Assembly: GCA_014055465.1 (NCBI GenBank)
Contig: WIAF01000008.1
Coordinates: 124,001 to 188,000 of the forward strand
Direction: 5' to 3'
Source of the DNA: Nitrospira sp. CR1.1
GTDB lineage: Bacteria; Nitrospirota; Nitrospiria; Nitrospirales; Nitrospiraceae
Length of the DNA stretch: 64,000 nucleotides
Shown: piece by piece, positions 17,538-25,889 of the stretch
Position numbering within the stretch: position 1 is the first letter of the stretch
How the letters are laid out: each line of letters starts with the position of its first letter
Notes under the pieces: model-generated
What the model was told of the DNA's origin: nothing
Databases searched by the model: none
The model's input: only the letters and a program-made list of their open reading frames with translations
Made by a program: the position numbers and the translations under genes

Positions 17538-18320
17538 TTAGCGCCTCGCCCCTGTCGGCCGATCCCCATCCATCTCGCCCACCATATTGATGCGGTGAGC
17601 CAGGCAGCCGGCGCCGAACCCGTTATCGATATTCATCACGCCGACACCGGCCGCGCAGGAATTCAGCATCGTCAACAAGGCGGCCAACCCGCCGAAATGC
17701 GCGCCATACCCACGGCTGGTCGGCACCGCGATGACCGGTTGCCGCACCAATCCGCCGACCACGCTTGGAAGCACACCATCCATCCCGGCCGCAACAATGA
17801 TGGCCCGCGCGTCATGTAACCGCTCTTGTTGGCCAAGCAACCGATGCAACCCGGCCACTCCCACGTCATACAAGGTGTCGGTCTTGCTGCCCATGATATC
17901 GGCCGTCACGCGCGCCTCTTCGGCGACGGGAATATCGGCGGTTCCGGCGGTGACAATGAGGACAGACCCTCGACGCACCAGCTTGGGCGGCACAATCGCC
18001 ACGACCCGCGCCGCCTCGTGATAGGTCGCTCGTTTGCTGACCCGCAGCAACGCCCGAGCGGCAACAGGCTCCACCCGCGTGGCCAACAGCGCATTATTCT
18101 TCCGCAACAAAGTCCTGGCGATGGCCACCACCTGCGACACGGTTTTTCCTTCGCAAAAAATGACTTCCGGGAAACCCTGTCGAATGGCGCGGTGGTGATC
18201 GAGCGAGGCAAATCCTAAATTTTCATACGGGAGTGTGCGCAACCGGTGCAGTGCATCCGGCACCGCTGTGGCGCCCTGCTGAACGTCTGTCAGTAACGCC
18301 CGCAACTGGTCTTGATTCAT
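17538..18320 (-). CDS. larB: Nickel-pincer cofactor biosynthesis protein LarB
   Basis: A 260-residue LarB, the carboxylase/hydrolase that adds CO2 to C5 of nicotinic acid adenine dinucleotide and releases AMP, the first step of NPN synthesis. The C-terminal half (about 115-250) is the PurE-like fold, with VLIVTAGTADIPVAEEA, YDVGVAGLHRLL, AAGMDGVLPSVVGGL, VPTSRGYG and NIDNGFGAG. The N-terminal segment (ENLGFASLDHHRAIRQGFPEVIFCEGK) is the conserved LarB lead, with a Cys in FCEGK. Its ATG overlaps the gpsA stop as ATGA. With larC nearby this gives two of three NPN biosynthetic proteins. Confidence 0.93.
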   Translation of the reverse strand: MNQDQLRALLTDVQQGATAVPDALHRLRTLPYENLGFASLDHHRAIRQGFPEVIFCEGKTVSQVVAIARTLLRKNNALLATRVEPVAARALLRVSKRATYHEAARVVAIVPPKLVRRGSVLIVTAGTADIPVAEEARVTADIMGSKTDTLYDVGVAGLHRLLGQQERLHDARAIIVAAGMDGVLPSVVGGLVRQPVIAVPTSRGYGAHFGGLAALLTMLNSCAAGVGVMNIDNGFGAGCLAHRINMVGEMDGDRPTGARR

Positions 18321-19342
18321 GACAGGGCCTTTTCTTCCTTGGCTTCGCGTTCCATCAGGTCACCGACTGCCTGACGGCAAGGTTTGTCGGCAAAGAGTAC
18401 GGCGTTGACCTCCTGTACAATCGGCATGTCTACACCACACTGCTGGGCCAGACCCAACGCGGCTTTGGCGGTACGCACGCCTTCCGCCACGGCCTGCATA
18501 CTGGCCAGAATGCCGTCCAACCGCTCGCCTCTTCCTAACCGCACCCCGACCGAATGGTTGCGACTCAAGGGCCCGGTGCAGGTCAGGATGAGATCTCCAA
18601 CTCCGGACAATCCGTAAAACGTTCGTGGATCCGCACCCATCGCCATTCCAAGCCGGATCATTTCAGCCAGGCCACGGGTGATCAGCGCCGCGCGAGCGTT
18701 ATGGCCGAGTTCAAGCCCATCCACCACGCCGGCCGCAAGGGCCATGACATTTTTCAACGACCCGCCGAGCTGGACCCCAATCAGGTCGTCATCCGCATAG
18801 ACCCGAAACGTCGGCGTCATGAACAGGCTCTGAATGGCCTTGACGGCTCCGGCATCCTGGCCGGCGAGGCACAGCGCCGTCGGTTTTCCCTGGCTCACCT
18901 CGCTGGCGAAACTGGGACCGGACAGGACCATCAATGAATTCCTCATATGTGCAGGCAGAACATCCTGCATCACCTGCGTCATTAGTTCGAGCGTGGTTTC
19001 CTCGATGCCCTTGGTGGCGCTGACGAAGGGAACCGATTGCGATAGGAGGGGGCCGATCCGGCTCAGGACCAATCGTGCCACATGCGAGGGCACGGCGAAA
19101 ATGACACAATCAGCCCCCGCCAGGGCGTCAGCCAACTGGTTCGTGGCGGTTAAGGTGGACGGCAGCCGCACCCCCGGCAAGAAGACGACATTTTCACGCT
19201 GCCGTTCGACGGCCTGCACGACCTCCGGTTCATGCGCCCACAAACACACGGAGATCTGTTTCTCAGCCAGATGACGGGCCAACGCCGTTCCCCAGGCGCC
19301 GGCGCCGATGACCGCTACGCGTTGACTTGATGATCGCGTCAT
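18317..19342 (-). CDS. gpsA: NAD(P)H-dependent glycerol-3-phosphate dehydrogenase GpsA
   Basis: A 341-residue cytoplasmic enzyme that reduces dihydroxyacetone phosphate to sn-glycerol 3-phosphate for phospholipid synthesis. The N-terminal Rossmann motif VIGAGAWGTALA (residues 10-21) binds NAD(P)H. VFAVPSH, VSATKGIE, LSGPSFASEV and GGSLKNVMALAAG (catalytic Lys) follow, with a C-terminal helical domain (ALITRGLAEM, LSGVGDLILTCTG). Length and motifs match the family throughout. It is the first gene of the minus-strand run and is translationally coupled to larB by an ATGA overlap. Confidence 0.97.
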   Translation of the reverse strand: MTRSSSQRVAVIGAGAWGTALARHLAEKQISVCLWAHEPEVVQAVERQRENVVFLPGVRLPSTLTATNQLADALAGADCVIFAVPSHVARLVLSRIGPLLSQSVPFVSATKGIEETTLELMTQVMQDVLPAHMRNSLMVLSGPSFASEVSQGKPTALCLAGQDAGAVKAIQSLFMTPTFRVYADDDLIGVQLGGSLKNVMALAAGVVDGLELGHNARAALITRGLAEMIRLGMAMGADPRTFYGLSGVGDLILTCTGPLSRNHSVGVRLGRGERLDGILASMQAVAEGVRTAKAALGLAQQCGVDMPIVQEVNAVLFADKPCRQAVGDLMEREAKEEKALS

Positions 19343-19463
19343 GGACGCGGATTATAGGAAGGGGTCTGGAAGGGTGTCAACGAAGCCATCCGGCACATTC
19401 GCCTGATCACTGGAATTTCGTTTGCGCAGACGGTAGGCTGCAGGTCCACGAGGAGCCGCGATC

Positions 19464-19829
19464 ATGAAGCCCTGTCCAGCCTGCGGACGCGCCCTGCCCG
19501 AAATCAATCGTTACTGCACCTACTGCGGAGCCGGCGTGGCCCGCGACACGGAGGGAGCAGCGACGACGCGCGCGTCCGGCTCCGGCTCAGCGAGAGAACA
19601 GCTGAATCTGAACATCTTATATGGCATGATCACCGTCCTGATCGTGTCTCTCATCATGCCGCCCTGGGAAACGCCGCCCTCACAACCGGCAGCCTTTCTC
19701 GGCTTTCATTTCATTCTTTCACCGCCGCAACCAGGGGCCATTGTCAGCCGTTTGTTGCTCACGATCGAACTCACCACGACGGCCATTGCAGGTCTGTACT
19801 TATCGTTTTTCTTCCGGTCAAAGCGGTAA
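19464..19829 (+). CDS. Small zinc-ribbon membrane protein
   Basis: A 121-residue protein. The N-terminus is a zinc ribbon of two CxxC knuckles (CPAC at 4-7, CTYC at 18-21). A polar linker and two hydrophobic segments follow (about 50-70, ILYGMITVLIVSLIM, and about 95-115), ending in a basic tail FFFRSKR. It probably sits in the inner membrane with the ribbon in the cytoplasm. No family function is known to me. A second protein of the same design (ribbon plus membrane segments) is at 62930-63571. It stands alone between divergent gpsA and convergent arginine-degradation genes. Confidence 0.75.
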   Translation: MKPCPACGRALPEINRYCTYCGAGVARDTEGAATTRASGSGSAREQLNLNILYGMITVLIVSLIMPPWETPPSQPAAFLGFHFILSPPQPGAIVSRLLLTIELTTTAIAGLYLSFFFRSKR

Positions 19830-19861
19830 GCGAAGGGCGCTCAGGCTGGTCACCTACGCTG

Positions 19862-20662
19862 TTAATCCAGAGCCAGGGTCAGGCATTTGGCGGCGCCGCC
19901 TGACTTCATGAACTCACCCAACTCCACGTCATGCGTGTAATACCCGCGGGATTCCAGAAGCCCTGTGGTGCTGGGACAACCGGCCGGAATGACGATGTGC
20001 TTGCCGATGCAGACAGCATTGCAGGCGAATCGAATCGCTTCCGCCTCCGGCACCACAAGCCGCTGTTCCTCAGGTATCCGTTGCGCGATGGCGGCCAGGC
20101 CATAGGCATCGAATGCGGGAGGAAAGTACAACAACTCGCCGCCGCTGAGGGGACAAAAACACGTATCGAGATGATAGAACCGGCCATCGATGAGTTCGAG
20201 CGGAATGATTTCGCGCTGGAAGATCTCGCTCAGCTTCGGAAACGACCGGATATCCGATCGCTGGCGATATCCGCCGAACCAGGTGTCTGGAAATCCCAGG
20301 AGGTCGCCGGCTCCTTCAAAATAGAGCGACTCCTCGAGCGTCACTACATCATACCCATGCTCGTGAAACCATTGCGTGAAATACACTTCCTCGCGCCGGC
20401 GCTCGGGATAACGAAACCGGCTGATCACGGCGCGGCGACCGTCAACCACCCCGGCATTGGCCGTAAAGACCAGATCCGGCAATCCGGGAACAGGCTGCAT
20501 CAGCTCGATTCCTGCTCCGACGTCCTGCTCCAACACGTTCACCAGCCTCTGCCATTGGCTCGCCGCGCGCGACGGAGCCACGGCATTCTCACGACGCATC
20601 CAGGGATTGATTTCGTAATCGATCTGAAAATATTCGGGAGGACAGACCAACAACCGGCTCAT
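19862..20662 (-). CDS. Arginine dihydrolase-like protein (AgrE/ArgZ N-terminal type)
   Basis: A 266-residue enzyme of the guanidino-group-modifying (amidinotransferase/DDAH) fold. It has the TANAG motif (VFTANAGVV, about residues 67-75), an acidic motif FEGAGDLL, the catalytic His region FYHLDTCFCPL, and the nucleophilic Cys260 in the C-terminal GGAAKCLTL. Known relatives include dimethylarginine dimethylaminohydrolase and the N-terminal arginine dihydrolase domain of cyanobacterial AgrE/ArgZ, which splits arginine into ornithine, CO2 and two NH3. The Asn in TANAG is the position linked with dihydrolase activity in ArgZ. Its ATG overlaps as ATGA the stop of a TIGR00300 gene, the partner domain fused in AgrE. 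That context favours arginine dihydrolase over DDAH, but this is inferred. Confidence 0.8.
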   Translation of the reverse strand: MSRLLVCPPEYFQIDYEINPWMRRENAVAPSRAASQWQRLVNVLEQDVGAGIELMQPVPGLPDLVFTANAGVVDGRRAVISRFRYPERRREEVYFTQWFHEHGYDVVTLEESLYFEGAGDLLGFPDTWFGGYRQRSDIRSFPKLSEIFQREIIPLELIDGRFYHLDTCFCPLSGGELLYFPPAFDAYGLAAIAQRIPEEQRLVVPEAEAIRFACNAVCIGKHIVIPAGCPSTTGLLESRGYYTHDVELGEFMKSGGAAKCLTLALD

Positions 20663-21903
20663 AGACGCCACCCGAGTTCACGCGCCAGTTCTTTGAGAAA
20701 GGATGCGGCGTCCATCACAATGCCGACCGCTTGAAAACTGCCCCGGTCCGCCAGTTTTGTCGGCACGGAAGGATTCACATCGACGCAGACGGTGGGCACG
20801 GTGGCCGGCAACAAATTGCCGGTGGCGATGGCGTGCAGCGTGGACGCCACCAACAGAGCCAGGCCGACGCCCTGCACTTCGGCGCGCATCGCCTGCTGCG
20901 CCTGCATGGAGTCCGTCACCACGCCGGGCAGGGGGCCATCATCCCGGATGGTGCCGGCCATCACCATTCTCACGTCGTGCCGTACGCAGGCTGCCATGAT
21001 GCCCTCGGTGATCATACCGGAGCGCACCGCCTCATGAATGCTGCCGATCGCGCGAATCCGGTTGATCGTCCGCAAATGATGCTCATGTCCATGCGGAACG
21101 GACCGACCGGCGGTCAAGCCATACCCGAGAGACGTGCCGTACAAACTAGCTTCCATATCGTGCGCGGCCAGCGCATTGCCGCAGAACAGAGCTTGAATAA
21201 AGCCGGCTTCGATCAGCCAGGTCAGCGCCTCCCGCCCGCCGGCATGCACGATCGCCGGCCCGCCCGCCAGGAGCACCTTCGTGCCCGGATGCCCCTGCCG
21301 AAAGCCGGCCCGCAATTTCAGCATCCGTTGCGCGATATCGGCGATGACCGGCTGATGCGGTCGTTCTGAAGACACCACCGATTCCATGAAACCGAACACA
21401 TCGCGCTCGGCAGGGCGGGTCAAGGGCAGAACCCTAATGCCTTCTCTCCCCGTCACGATCAAGTCGCCGGCCTGTACCGCGCCCATTGGCAGCGTTCTGG
21501 CGCGAGCCTTCGCCGGATCGACACAAATGCCGAGGTCCATCTCCATACCCTCGACCTCCACCCAATCGCCATCGAGCCGGATCTGAGTCGGCAAATGCGT
21601 CGTGGCATAGAACTGATCGGGGAATATCCCTGCCGCCGGGGCCGGCTCGAACCGGCAATCGGTGTCCCGCTCGACGGCGGCGCCATGGGGTTGAATGGCC
21701 TGGAGAATCTCGGCCAACTGCCGGCTGGACCGGGCACGCACGACAATTCGCGCTTGCGAAGGCGCCTCTCTCGTCGTCCCTATGTTCACATCCTGCAGAT
21801 CGAAGGCGCCGCCCATCATCAGAATCGTGTCCAGCACTTTGGCCAGGATCAACGAATCGATGATGTGGCCTTGGAGAAATACCGTTTCCTGCGATGCTGA
21901 CAT
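20659..21903 (-). CDS. TIGR00300/LOR-SDH family protein, probable ornithine cyclodeaminase (AgrE C-terminal type)
   Basis: A 414-residue protein matching the TIGR00300 (LOR/SDH bifunctional) family along its length. It has an N-terminal small-molecule-binding region (HIIDSLILAKVLD, IFPDQFYATTHLPTQIRL, WVEVEGMEMDLGICVD) and a Rossmann-like NAD domain (ALFCGNALAAHDMEASLYGTSLG, GHEHHLRTINRI, DDGPLPGVVTDSMQAQ). Characterised relatives are the archaeal ornithine cyclodeaminase and the C-terminal domain of cyanobacterial AgrE, which turn ornithine into proline and NH3. It is directly upstream of, and overlaps, the arginine dihydrolase-like gene, so the two halves of AgrE are encoded here as separate coupled proteins. 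The reaction is inferred from family and context. Confidence 0.85.
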   Translation of the reverse strand: MSASQETVFLQGHIIDSLILAKVLDTILMMGGAFDLQDVNIGTTREAPSQARIVVRARSSRQLAEILQAIQPHGAAVERDTDCRFEPAPAAGIFPDQFYATTHLPTQIRLDGDWVEVEGMEMDLGICVDPAKARARTLPMGAVQAGDLIVTGREGIRVLPLTRPAERDVFGFMESVVSSERPHQPVIADIAQRMLKLRAGFRQGHPGTKVLLAGGPAIVHAGGREALTWLIEAGFIQALFCGNALAAHDMEASLYGTSLGYGLTAGRSVPHGHEHHLRTINRIRAIGSIHEAVRSGMITEGIMAACVRHDVRMVMAGTIRDDGPLPGVVTDSMQAQQAMRAEVQGVGLALLVASTLHAIATGNLLPATVPTVCVDVNPSVPTKLADRGSFQAVGIVMDAASFLKELARELGWRL

Positions 21904-22005
21904 GACCGGGTCCTCTGAACTCGAATCGGCAATCTAGAGGGACGCAGCGTGAGTCACACGTGCGTATCCTGATTCTACCATTAGTCCGAATGGATGACCC
22001 GTTCG

Positions 22006-23055
22006 CTAGGAATTCTTCACAACCTCTCGCAGCACACTGGTGGCATAGGATCCCGGCGGGAGCCAGAACGAGAGCGTCAACACCGAACCGTCCAGCGACC
22101 AGGCCAGGTCATTGAGGCGAACACGCAGCGCGCGCCGCTCACCGCGGAATCCGCATTCCGCACCGGCTTTCGACAAGAGATCCGGCGTGCTGCCCAATTC
22201 GGCAATGACGGCCCGTTCAATGTCTCCCGGCACACCTGTCGCCCATGGCGCCCGCGACCCGAAGAGTGGTCCCGTCGGGCTGATTTCGAATCGATCCGCC
22301 CGCAGCTGCTCCACATCCGGCTGTTCCACCGGGAAACAGGCGCCGTTTTCAGACTTCATGGCCCAATCACCGAGCAACACCCGGTCAATAGTCTCGATCC
22401 GCCTGGCAACGATCTGGTTGAACACATACGACTGATAGGCATTCATGAACCAGATGCGTTTGGAGCGAGGCATCTTGTTGCGGCGCGCCGCATCCTGCAG
22501 TAACTCGGCGCCCAGCTGAAAATTTGTCCCCGAGCGTCCTTGTCGTTGCGGACCGAAATAATTGGGCACCCCGCGCCGCACCAGCTCATCAAACAGCCGG
22601 CTCAGCAAGTCCTCGCTCCCCTCGCGAACATCGCGTACGACCAAACGAAAGTGATTGCCGGCATGGTGCCCCTTGCGCAGTCGATTGCGATGGCGCCCCA
22701 ATACCTCTACGCTAAGCAATCGCTCGTCTGTCGCTAAGGCCGCGACCGCGTCGGCCTTCACGCCCTGCAACGACACCATCTGCGTGGTGACCGCTTGTGC
22801 ATCCTTGAGGCCGGCCACGCCGATCGTCTGCGCCTTCACATGGAGTTGGGACGAGAGTCGCAACACCAGATCAGGGGTAGACAGACCCCGCTTGGTGATT
22901 TTGATATACAAGTGTTCCCCCTCGCCGCAGGGCAAATACAGAGGGCGCTCGTCCACGCAAAAATCTTCCGGCGTGCTGCGGATGCGGCCGCCGAGAGCCG
23001 GAATGGAAGCGGTCACGTAGGGCACCGTATCATCGAGCCAAGAGGGAGTCGGCAT
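22006..23055 (-). CDS. truD: tRNA pseudouridine(13) synthase TruD
   Basis: A 349-residue TruD, which makes pseudouridine at position 13 of tRNAs. The catalytic Asp85 is in AGLKDAQAVTTQ. Further family motifs are FCVDERPLY, the GHHAGNHFRLVVR segment, VPNYFGPQRQGRSG and AYQSYVFNQIVARR. The insertion (TRUD) domain lies at about 155-300, of normal size. It is a single gene on the minus strand, not obviously in an operon, with about 120 bases to the divergent gene on its left flank in coordinates above 23055. Confidence 0.95.
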   Translation of the reverse strand: MPTPSWLDDTVPYVTASIPALGGRIRSTPEDFCVDERPLYLPCGEGEHLYIKITKRGLSTPDLVLRLSSQLHVKAQTIGVAGLKDAQAVTTQMVSLQGVKADAVAALATDERLLSVEVLGRHRNRLRKGHHAGNHFRLVVRDVREGSEDLLSRLFDELVRRGVPNYFGPQRQGRSGTNFQLGAELLQDAARRNKMPRSKRIWFMNAYQSYVFNQIVARRIETIDRVLLGDWAMKSENGACFPVEQPDVEQLRADRFEISPTGPLFGSRAPWATGVPGDIERAVIAELGSTPDLLSKAGAECGFRGERRALRVRLNDLAWSLDGSVLTLSFWLPPGSYATSVLREVVKNS

Positions 23056-23178
23056 GAATGTCCTTCATCGTTTCAGAGCGATTACACTTCACGTCATTTG
23101 GATAGTCACGGGAGCCACCCGTGTTATACTCATCTCAGGCGAGCTCCGACGCCCACTATCCCACTGGACGTGATCCTC

Positions 23179-23835
23179 ATGCGAACCGGCCTTGCCAAAA
23201 CGAGCTGTGCGATCTTGTTTCTGTTGTGCGCGATCGCACCCGCCTCGTCAGCGACGGCGGGCTCCCGGGCAATCGGGATCGATGTCTTTGCGCAGCTCAC
23301 CCAACACATCAAACGCCAGGCAGACACCGACAAGCAGGCCTTTGCGATTGCCAGTCAATGCATGACGTTGTTTTACAAGCAACAGCGGCACAAGCCTGCC
23401 CCGCCCGCCGTGCAACAGATTGCCTGGATTCCCGCGGAGTCCTCTGCATTCGCCGCCGCCGACTCAGACGCGCAGGAGGCGGATTGCCGCAAGCGGTATC
23501 CCGACGGACTCGATGCGGTACGCACCGACTTTCAGCGCACCCAGGCACTGCTTTCCCTCAGTCTGACCTTTTACGAATTCGCTCTCGTCGGTGACGGCGA
23601 CGACAATTCCCTGTACAGCGCGCGTGAACTGCACGACATTCTCGTAGCGTTGAACCTGGCCGCCGAACCTTCTCTGGGAGCTGCTGCCCATCTGCGTTCG
23701 CTCACCGCCCAATTTGATTCCCTGCACGACGCCCGTGGCATGGAAGCGCTCATGACAGGGATGGGCAAACTCTATGATCAGGGCTATCGTGTCACCACCG
23801 CGGACAAAGCGCATCTGAATCGAGTGATGGAATGA
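23179..23835 (+). CDS. Hypothetical secreted protein
   Basis: A 218-residue protein with a standard signal peptide (MRTGLAKTSCAILFLL, cleaved near ASSATAG). The mature part is mainly helical, with one short Cys-containing stretch (ASQCMTLFY) and a second Cys at EADCRKRYPDG; these could form a disulfide in the periplasm. I do not recognise the family. The ATG at 23179 is used; GTG 23170 is in frame, and the frame stays open far upstream. Its stop overlaps the metallophosphoesterase start as ATGA, so the two proteins are made together. Confidence 0.7.
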   Translation: MRTGLAKTSCAILFLLCAIAPASSATAGSRAIGIDVFAQLTQHIKRQADTDKQAFAIASQCMTLFYKQQRHKPAPPAVQQIAWIPAESSAFAAADSDAQEADCRKRYPDGLDAVRTDFQRTQALLSLSLTFYEFALVGDGDDNSLYSARELHDILVALNLAAEPSLGAAAHLRSLTAQFDSLHDARGMEALMTGMGKLYDQGYRVTTADKAHLNRVME

Positions 23836-24665
23836 TCTCCGCGGTGATGCGATGGCAGGAGCTGGTGCGCGTCTGGATCGGTCACTGGCTCAGCCGCCCC
23901 TTTCACCATTTCTTCAATCTGATACCGGGAGTGGAAATCGGTCTGTCCACGGCGACCGTGACCAGGCTTCCGCTCACCCATGCTCCCCTGGCCGGACGAC
24001 GGGCCGTACACTTGAGCGATCTGCATCTGGACCGCTACCGTCCACGGCATCGCGCCCTGGTGCGCGCCGTGGCGGACCTGAAGCCGGATTGGATCTTCAT
24101 CACCGGCGATCTGGTCAATGTCCGGGACGGACTCCCGCATGTGCTGCGCTTCCTCACGGAACTGCGACGGCTGGCCCCCGTCTTCGTGACCCTCGGAAAC
24201 CACGATCACTACAGCGGTATCGGTGTCGATGAGTTCGCCGAACAATTCGATCGCCGCAAGGTCACACTGCTGCTCAATCAGGTCACGTTCATTCGAGTGG
24301 CAACCGGCGAACTGGCCATCGCCGGGCTGGATGATCCGTCACTCCATCGCGCAGATCTTCGCTGCATTCCTTCGTCGCAGCCCGGTCGGTTCACGCTGGT
24401 GCTGGCGCACGCGCCGAATATTCTGGATCAACTGACGCCCAAGCAACACACCGATCTCACGCTCTGCGGCCACAGCCACGCCGGCCAATGGCGGATTCCC
24501 GGCATCCCGACATTCTGGTTGCCGCCCGGTTGTCACGGACGGACTCACGGCCTGTACGAGAAGGGCGGCCACCGTCTGTATGTCAATCGCGGCCTGGGTT
24601 GGTCGGCCCTTCCCATGCGAGTGAATTGCCCGCCCGAAATTGTGCTGCTTGAGTGGGCCGCATAA
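23832..24665 (+). CDS. Metallophosphoesterase (calcineurin-like, YaeI/YkuE type)
   Basis: A 277-residue phosphoesterase with the complete two-metal motif set: HLSDLHLDR, FITGDLVN, LGNHDHYSG, LVLAHAPN and GHSHAGQWRIP. An N-terminal amphipathic/hydrophobic stretch of about 35 residues (WIGHWLSRPFHHFF) may tether it to the membrane, as in YaeI/YkuE proteins, some of which cleave lipid-linked phosphates such as UDP-2,3-diacylglucosamine. The C-terminal motif WLPPGCHGRTHG with RGLGWSALPMRVNCPPE is typical of this branch. The substrate is not determined. It is coupled to the secreted protein gene upstream by an ATGA overlap. Confidence 0.9.
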   Translation: MISAVMRWQELVRVWIGHWLSRPFHHFFNLIPGVEIGLSTATVTRLPLTHAPLAGRRAVHLSDLHLDRYRPRHRALVRAVADLKPDWIFITGDLVNVRDGLPHVLRFLTELRRLAPVFVTLGNHDHYSGIGVDEFAEQFDRRKVTLLLNQVTFIRVATGELAIAGLDDPSLHRADLRCIPSSQPGRFTLVLAHAPNILDQLTPKQHTDLTLCGHSHAGQWRIPGIPTFWLPPGCHGRTHGLYEKGGHRLYVNRGLGWSALPMRVNCPPEIVLLEWAA

Positions 24666-24697
24666 ACGCCGACGCGCCGGTTTTCCGCGCCACCTGC

Positions 24698-25342
24698 TCA
24701 ACGAATGCGCTCCAACGCTTCGCGAGCCCGGCTCCGCACCGTTTGATCCCAATCTTCCTTACTGACATAGGCCAACTTGTCTTTGGCCGCAGTCGCGCGC
24801 AGACGACCGAGTCCCAGGGCGGCACTGGACCGCACATAGGCATGGTCGTCCTCCAACGCCGCCAGAAGGTGTGGCACGACCGTATCATCCCCGATCACCC
24901 CCAGGTGGCTGGCCGCCATTCCTCGCACCTGATGCTGCTTATCGCCCAAGGCCCGCTTGAGCGTCGTCAGAAACAATTCCTGAAAGCGCGGTGCAATTGC
25001 CTCAAGGCCGACGCGCCGGTACTCATTGACTTCAATGACCGCAAACGCGAGCTGCAGCCGTTTGTCGGCGGAGGTCTGGCTCTCGAACGACTTGATCAAC
25101 CGGGCTCGCGCCTGATTCCGCTTGCGGCGTTTCCGAATGTTCCCGACCAGCAGCCATACCACGGCCGAGACAGCCAGCACCAATGCCGCCAGGGGAATGG
25201 CCTGATCGATGATCAGATCCTGCGTATCCGGCGACAGGCGTTTCCACACCCATACCCCGGACACCACTACCCCCAGCAGGAGAAAAATGGCGGTCAGATT
25301 GGCTTGGCCGGATTGCGTGTGACGAGCCATGGCAGGCGACAT
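24698..25342 (-). CDS. Membrane-anchored HEAT-repeat protein
   Basis: A 214-residue protein with two N-terminal membrane segments (about 15-35 and 48-68) and a cytoplasmic basic stretch (KRRKRNQARAR). An alpha-helical repeat region follows in which two or three HEAT/PBS-lyase-like repeats are visible (VRGMAASHLGVIGDDTVVPHL, VRSSAALGLGRLRA, VRSRAREALERIR). HEAT repeats usually make protein-protein contacts, so an adaptor role at the membrane is plausible but unproven. ATG 25342 is used; ATG 25330 is in frame. It converges with the metallophosphoesterase gene and diverges from the marR-like gene. Confidence 0.8.
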   Translation of the reverse strand: MSPAMARHTQSGQANLTAIFLLLGVVVSGVWVWKRLSPDTQDLIIDQAIPLAALVLAVSAVVWLLVGNIRKRRKRNQARARLIKSFESQTSADKRLQLAFAVIEVNEYRRVGLEAIAPRFQELFLTTLKRALGDKQHQVRGMAASHLGVIGDDTVVPHLLAALEDDHAYVRSSAALGLGRLRATAAKDKLAYVSKEDWDQTVRSRAREALERIR

Positions 25343-25430
25343 GATAGGAGGACGGTCCTTGCGGCGTCAACGCAAGTCCCGTGAACCACTCTTGACAGCT
25401 ACCCTCACGGATGTCTAGTCTTCGCCCGCG

Positions 25431-25889
25431 ATGGACCTTCCGGACCTGAAAGACGAACCCCACCTCAAAGTGCTGCGCCCTCTGGTCGAAGCCTATCTCG
25501 CATTTTCGCGCGCAGATAGCCGCCATGTGCGCTCCCTGCGGCTCACCCCGTCGCAATTCGACGTGATTGCCACCCTCGGCGACACCAAGGGCCTGACCTG
25601 CGCCGAACTATCGACCGCCACATTGGTGACCAAAGGCACACTCACCGGGGTGCTGGACCGGCTGGAGGCCAAAGGGCTGATCCGGCGCACGCCGGTCGCC
25701 GACGATCGGCGATCCACCCGCATCTGCCTCACCGGCAAGGGCAACCGGCTGTTCCGAACGACCTTCGCCGCCCACGTTGCATTCCTCCGTCCCTTCTTCC
25801 AACGCGCGCTCTCGGCGGCGGAAGCCGATCAATTGCGCACTCTGCTCTTGCGTCTCCATCGGAGTTTTCAGGAGAAACCGGACGCATGA
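25431..25889 (+). CDS. MarR-family transcriptional regulator
   Basis: A 152-residue winged-helix protein of the MarR family: a dimerisation helix at each end, and a central helix-turn-helix plus wing (LTPSQFDVIATLGDTKGLTCAELS, VTKGTLTGVLDRLEAKGLI, the wing RTPVADDRRSTRICLTGKG). It binds DNA as a dimer and normally represses nearby genes until a small phenolic or oxidant ligand binds. Its stop overlaps the start of the metallo-beta-lactamase gene as ATGA, so the regulator and enzyme are co-expressed and the pair is probably autoregulated. No operator palindrome was identified with confidence in the 88 bases upstream. Confidence 0.9.
   Translation: MDLPDLKDEPHLKVLRPLVEAYLAFSRADSRHVRSLRLTPSQFDVIATLGDTKGLTCAELSTATLVTKGTLTGVLDRLEAKGLIRRTPVADDRRSTRICLTGKGNRLFRTTFAAHVAFLRPFFQRALSAAEADQLRTLLLRLHRSFQEKPDA

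Noticed and set aside
22795-23178. N-terminal extension of the secreted protein gene at 23179
   Set aside because: The extension overlaps truD antisense and would bury an obvious signal peptide; ATG 23179 is better.
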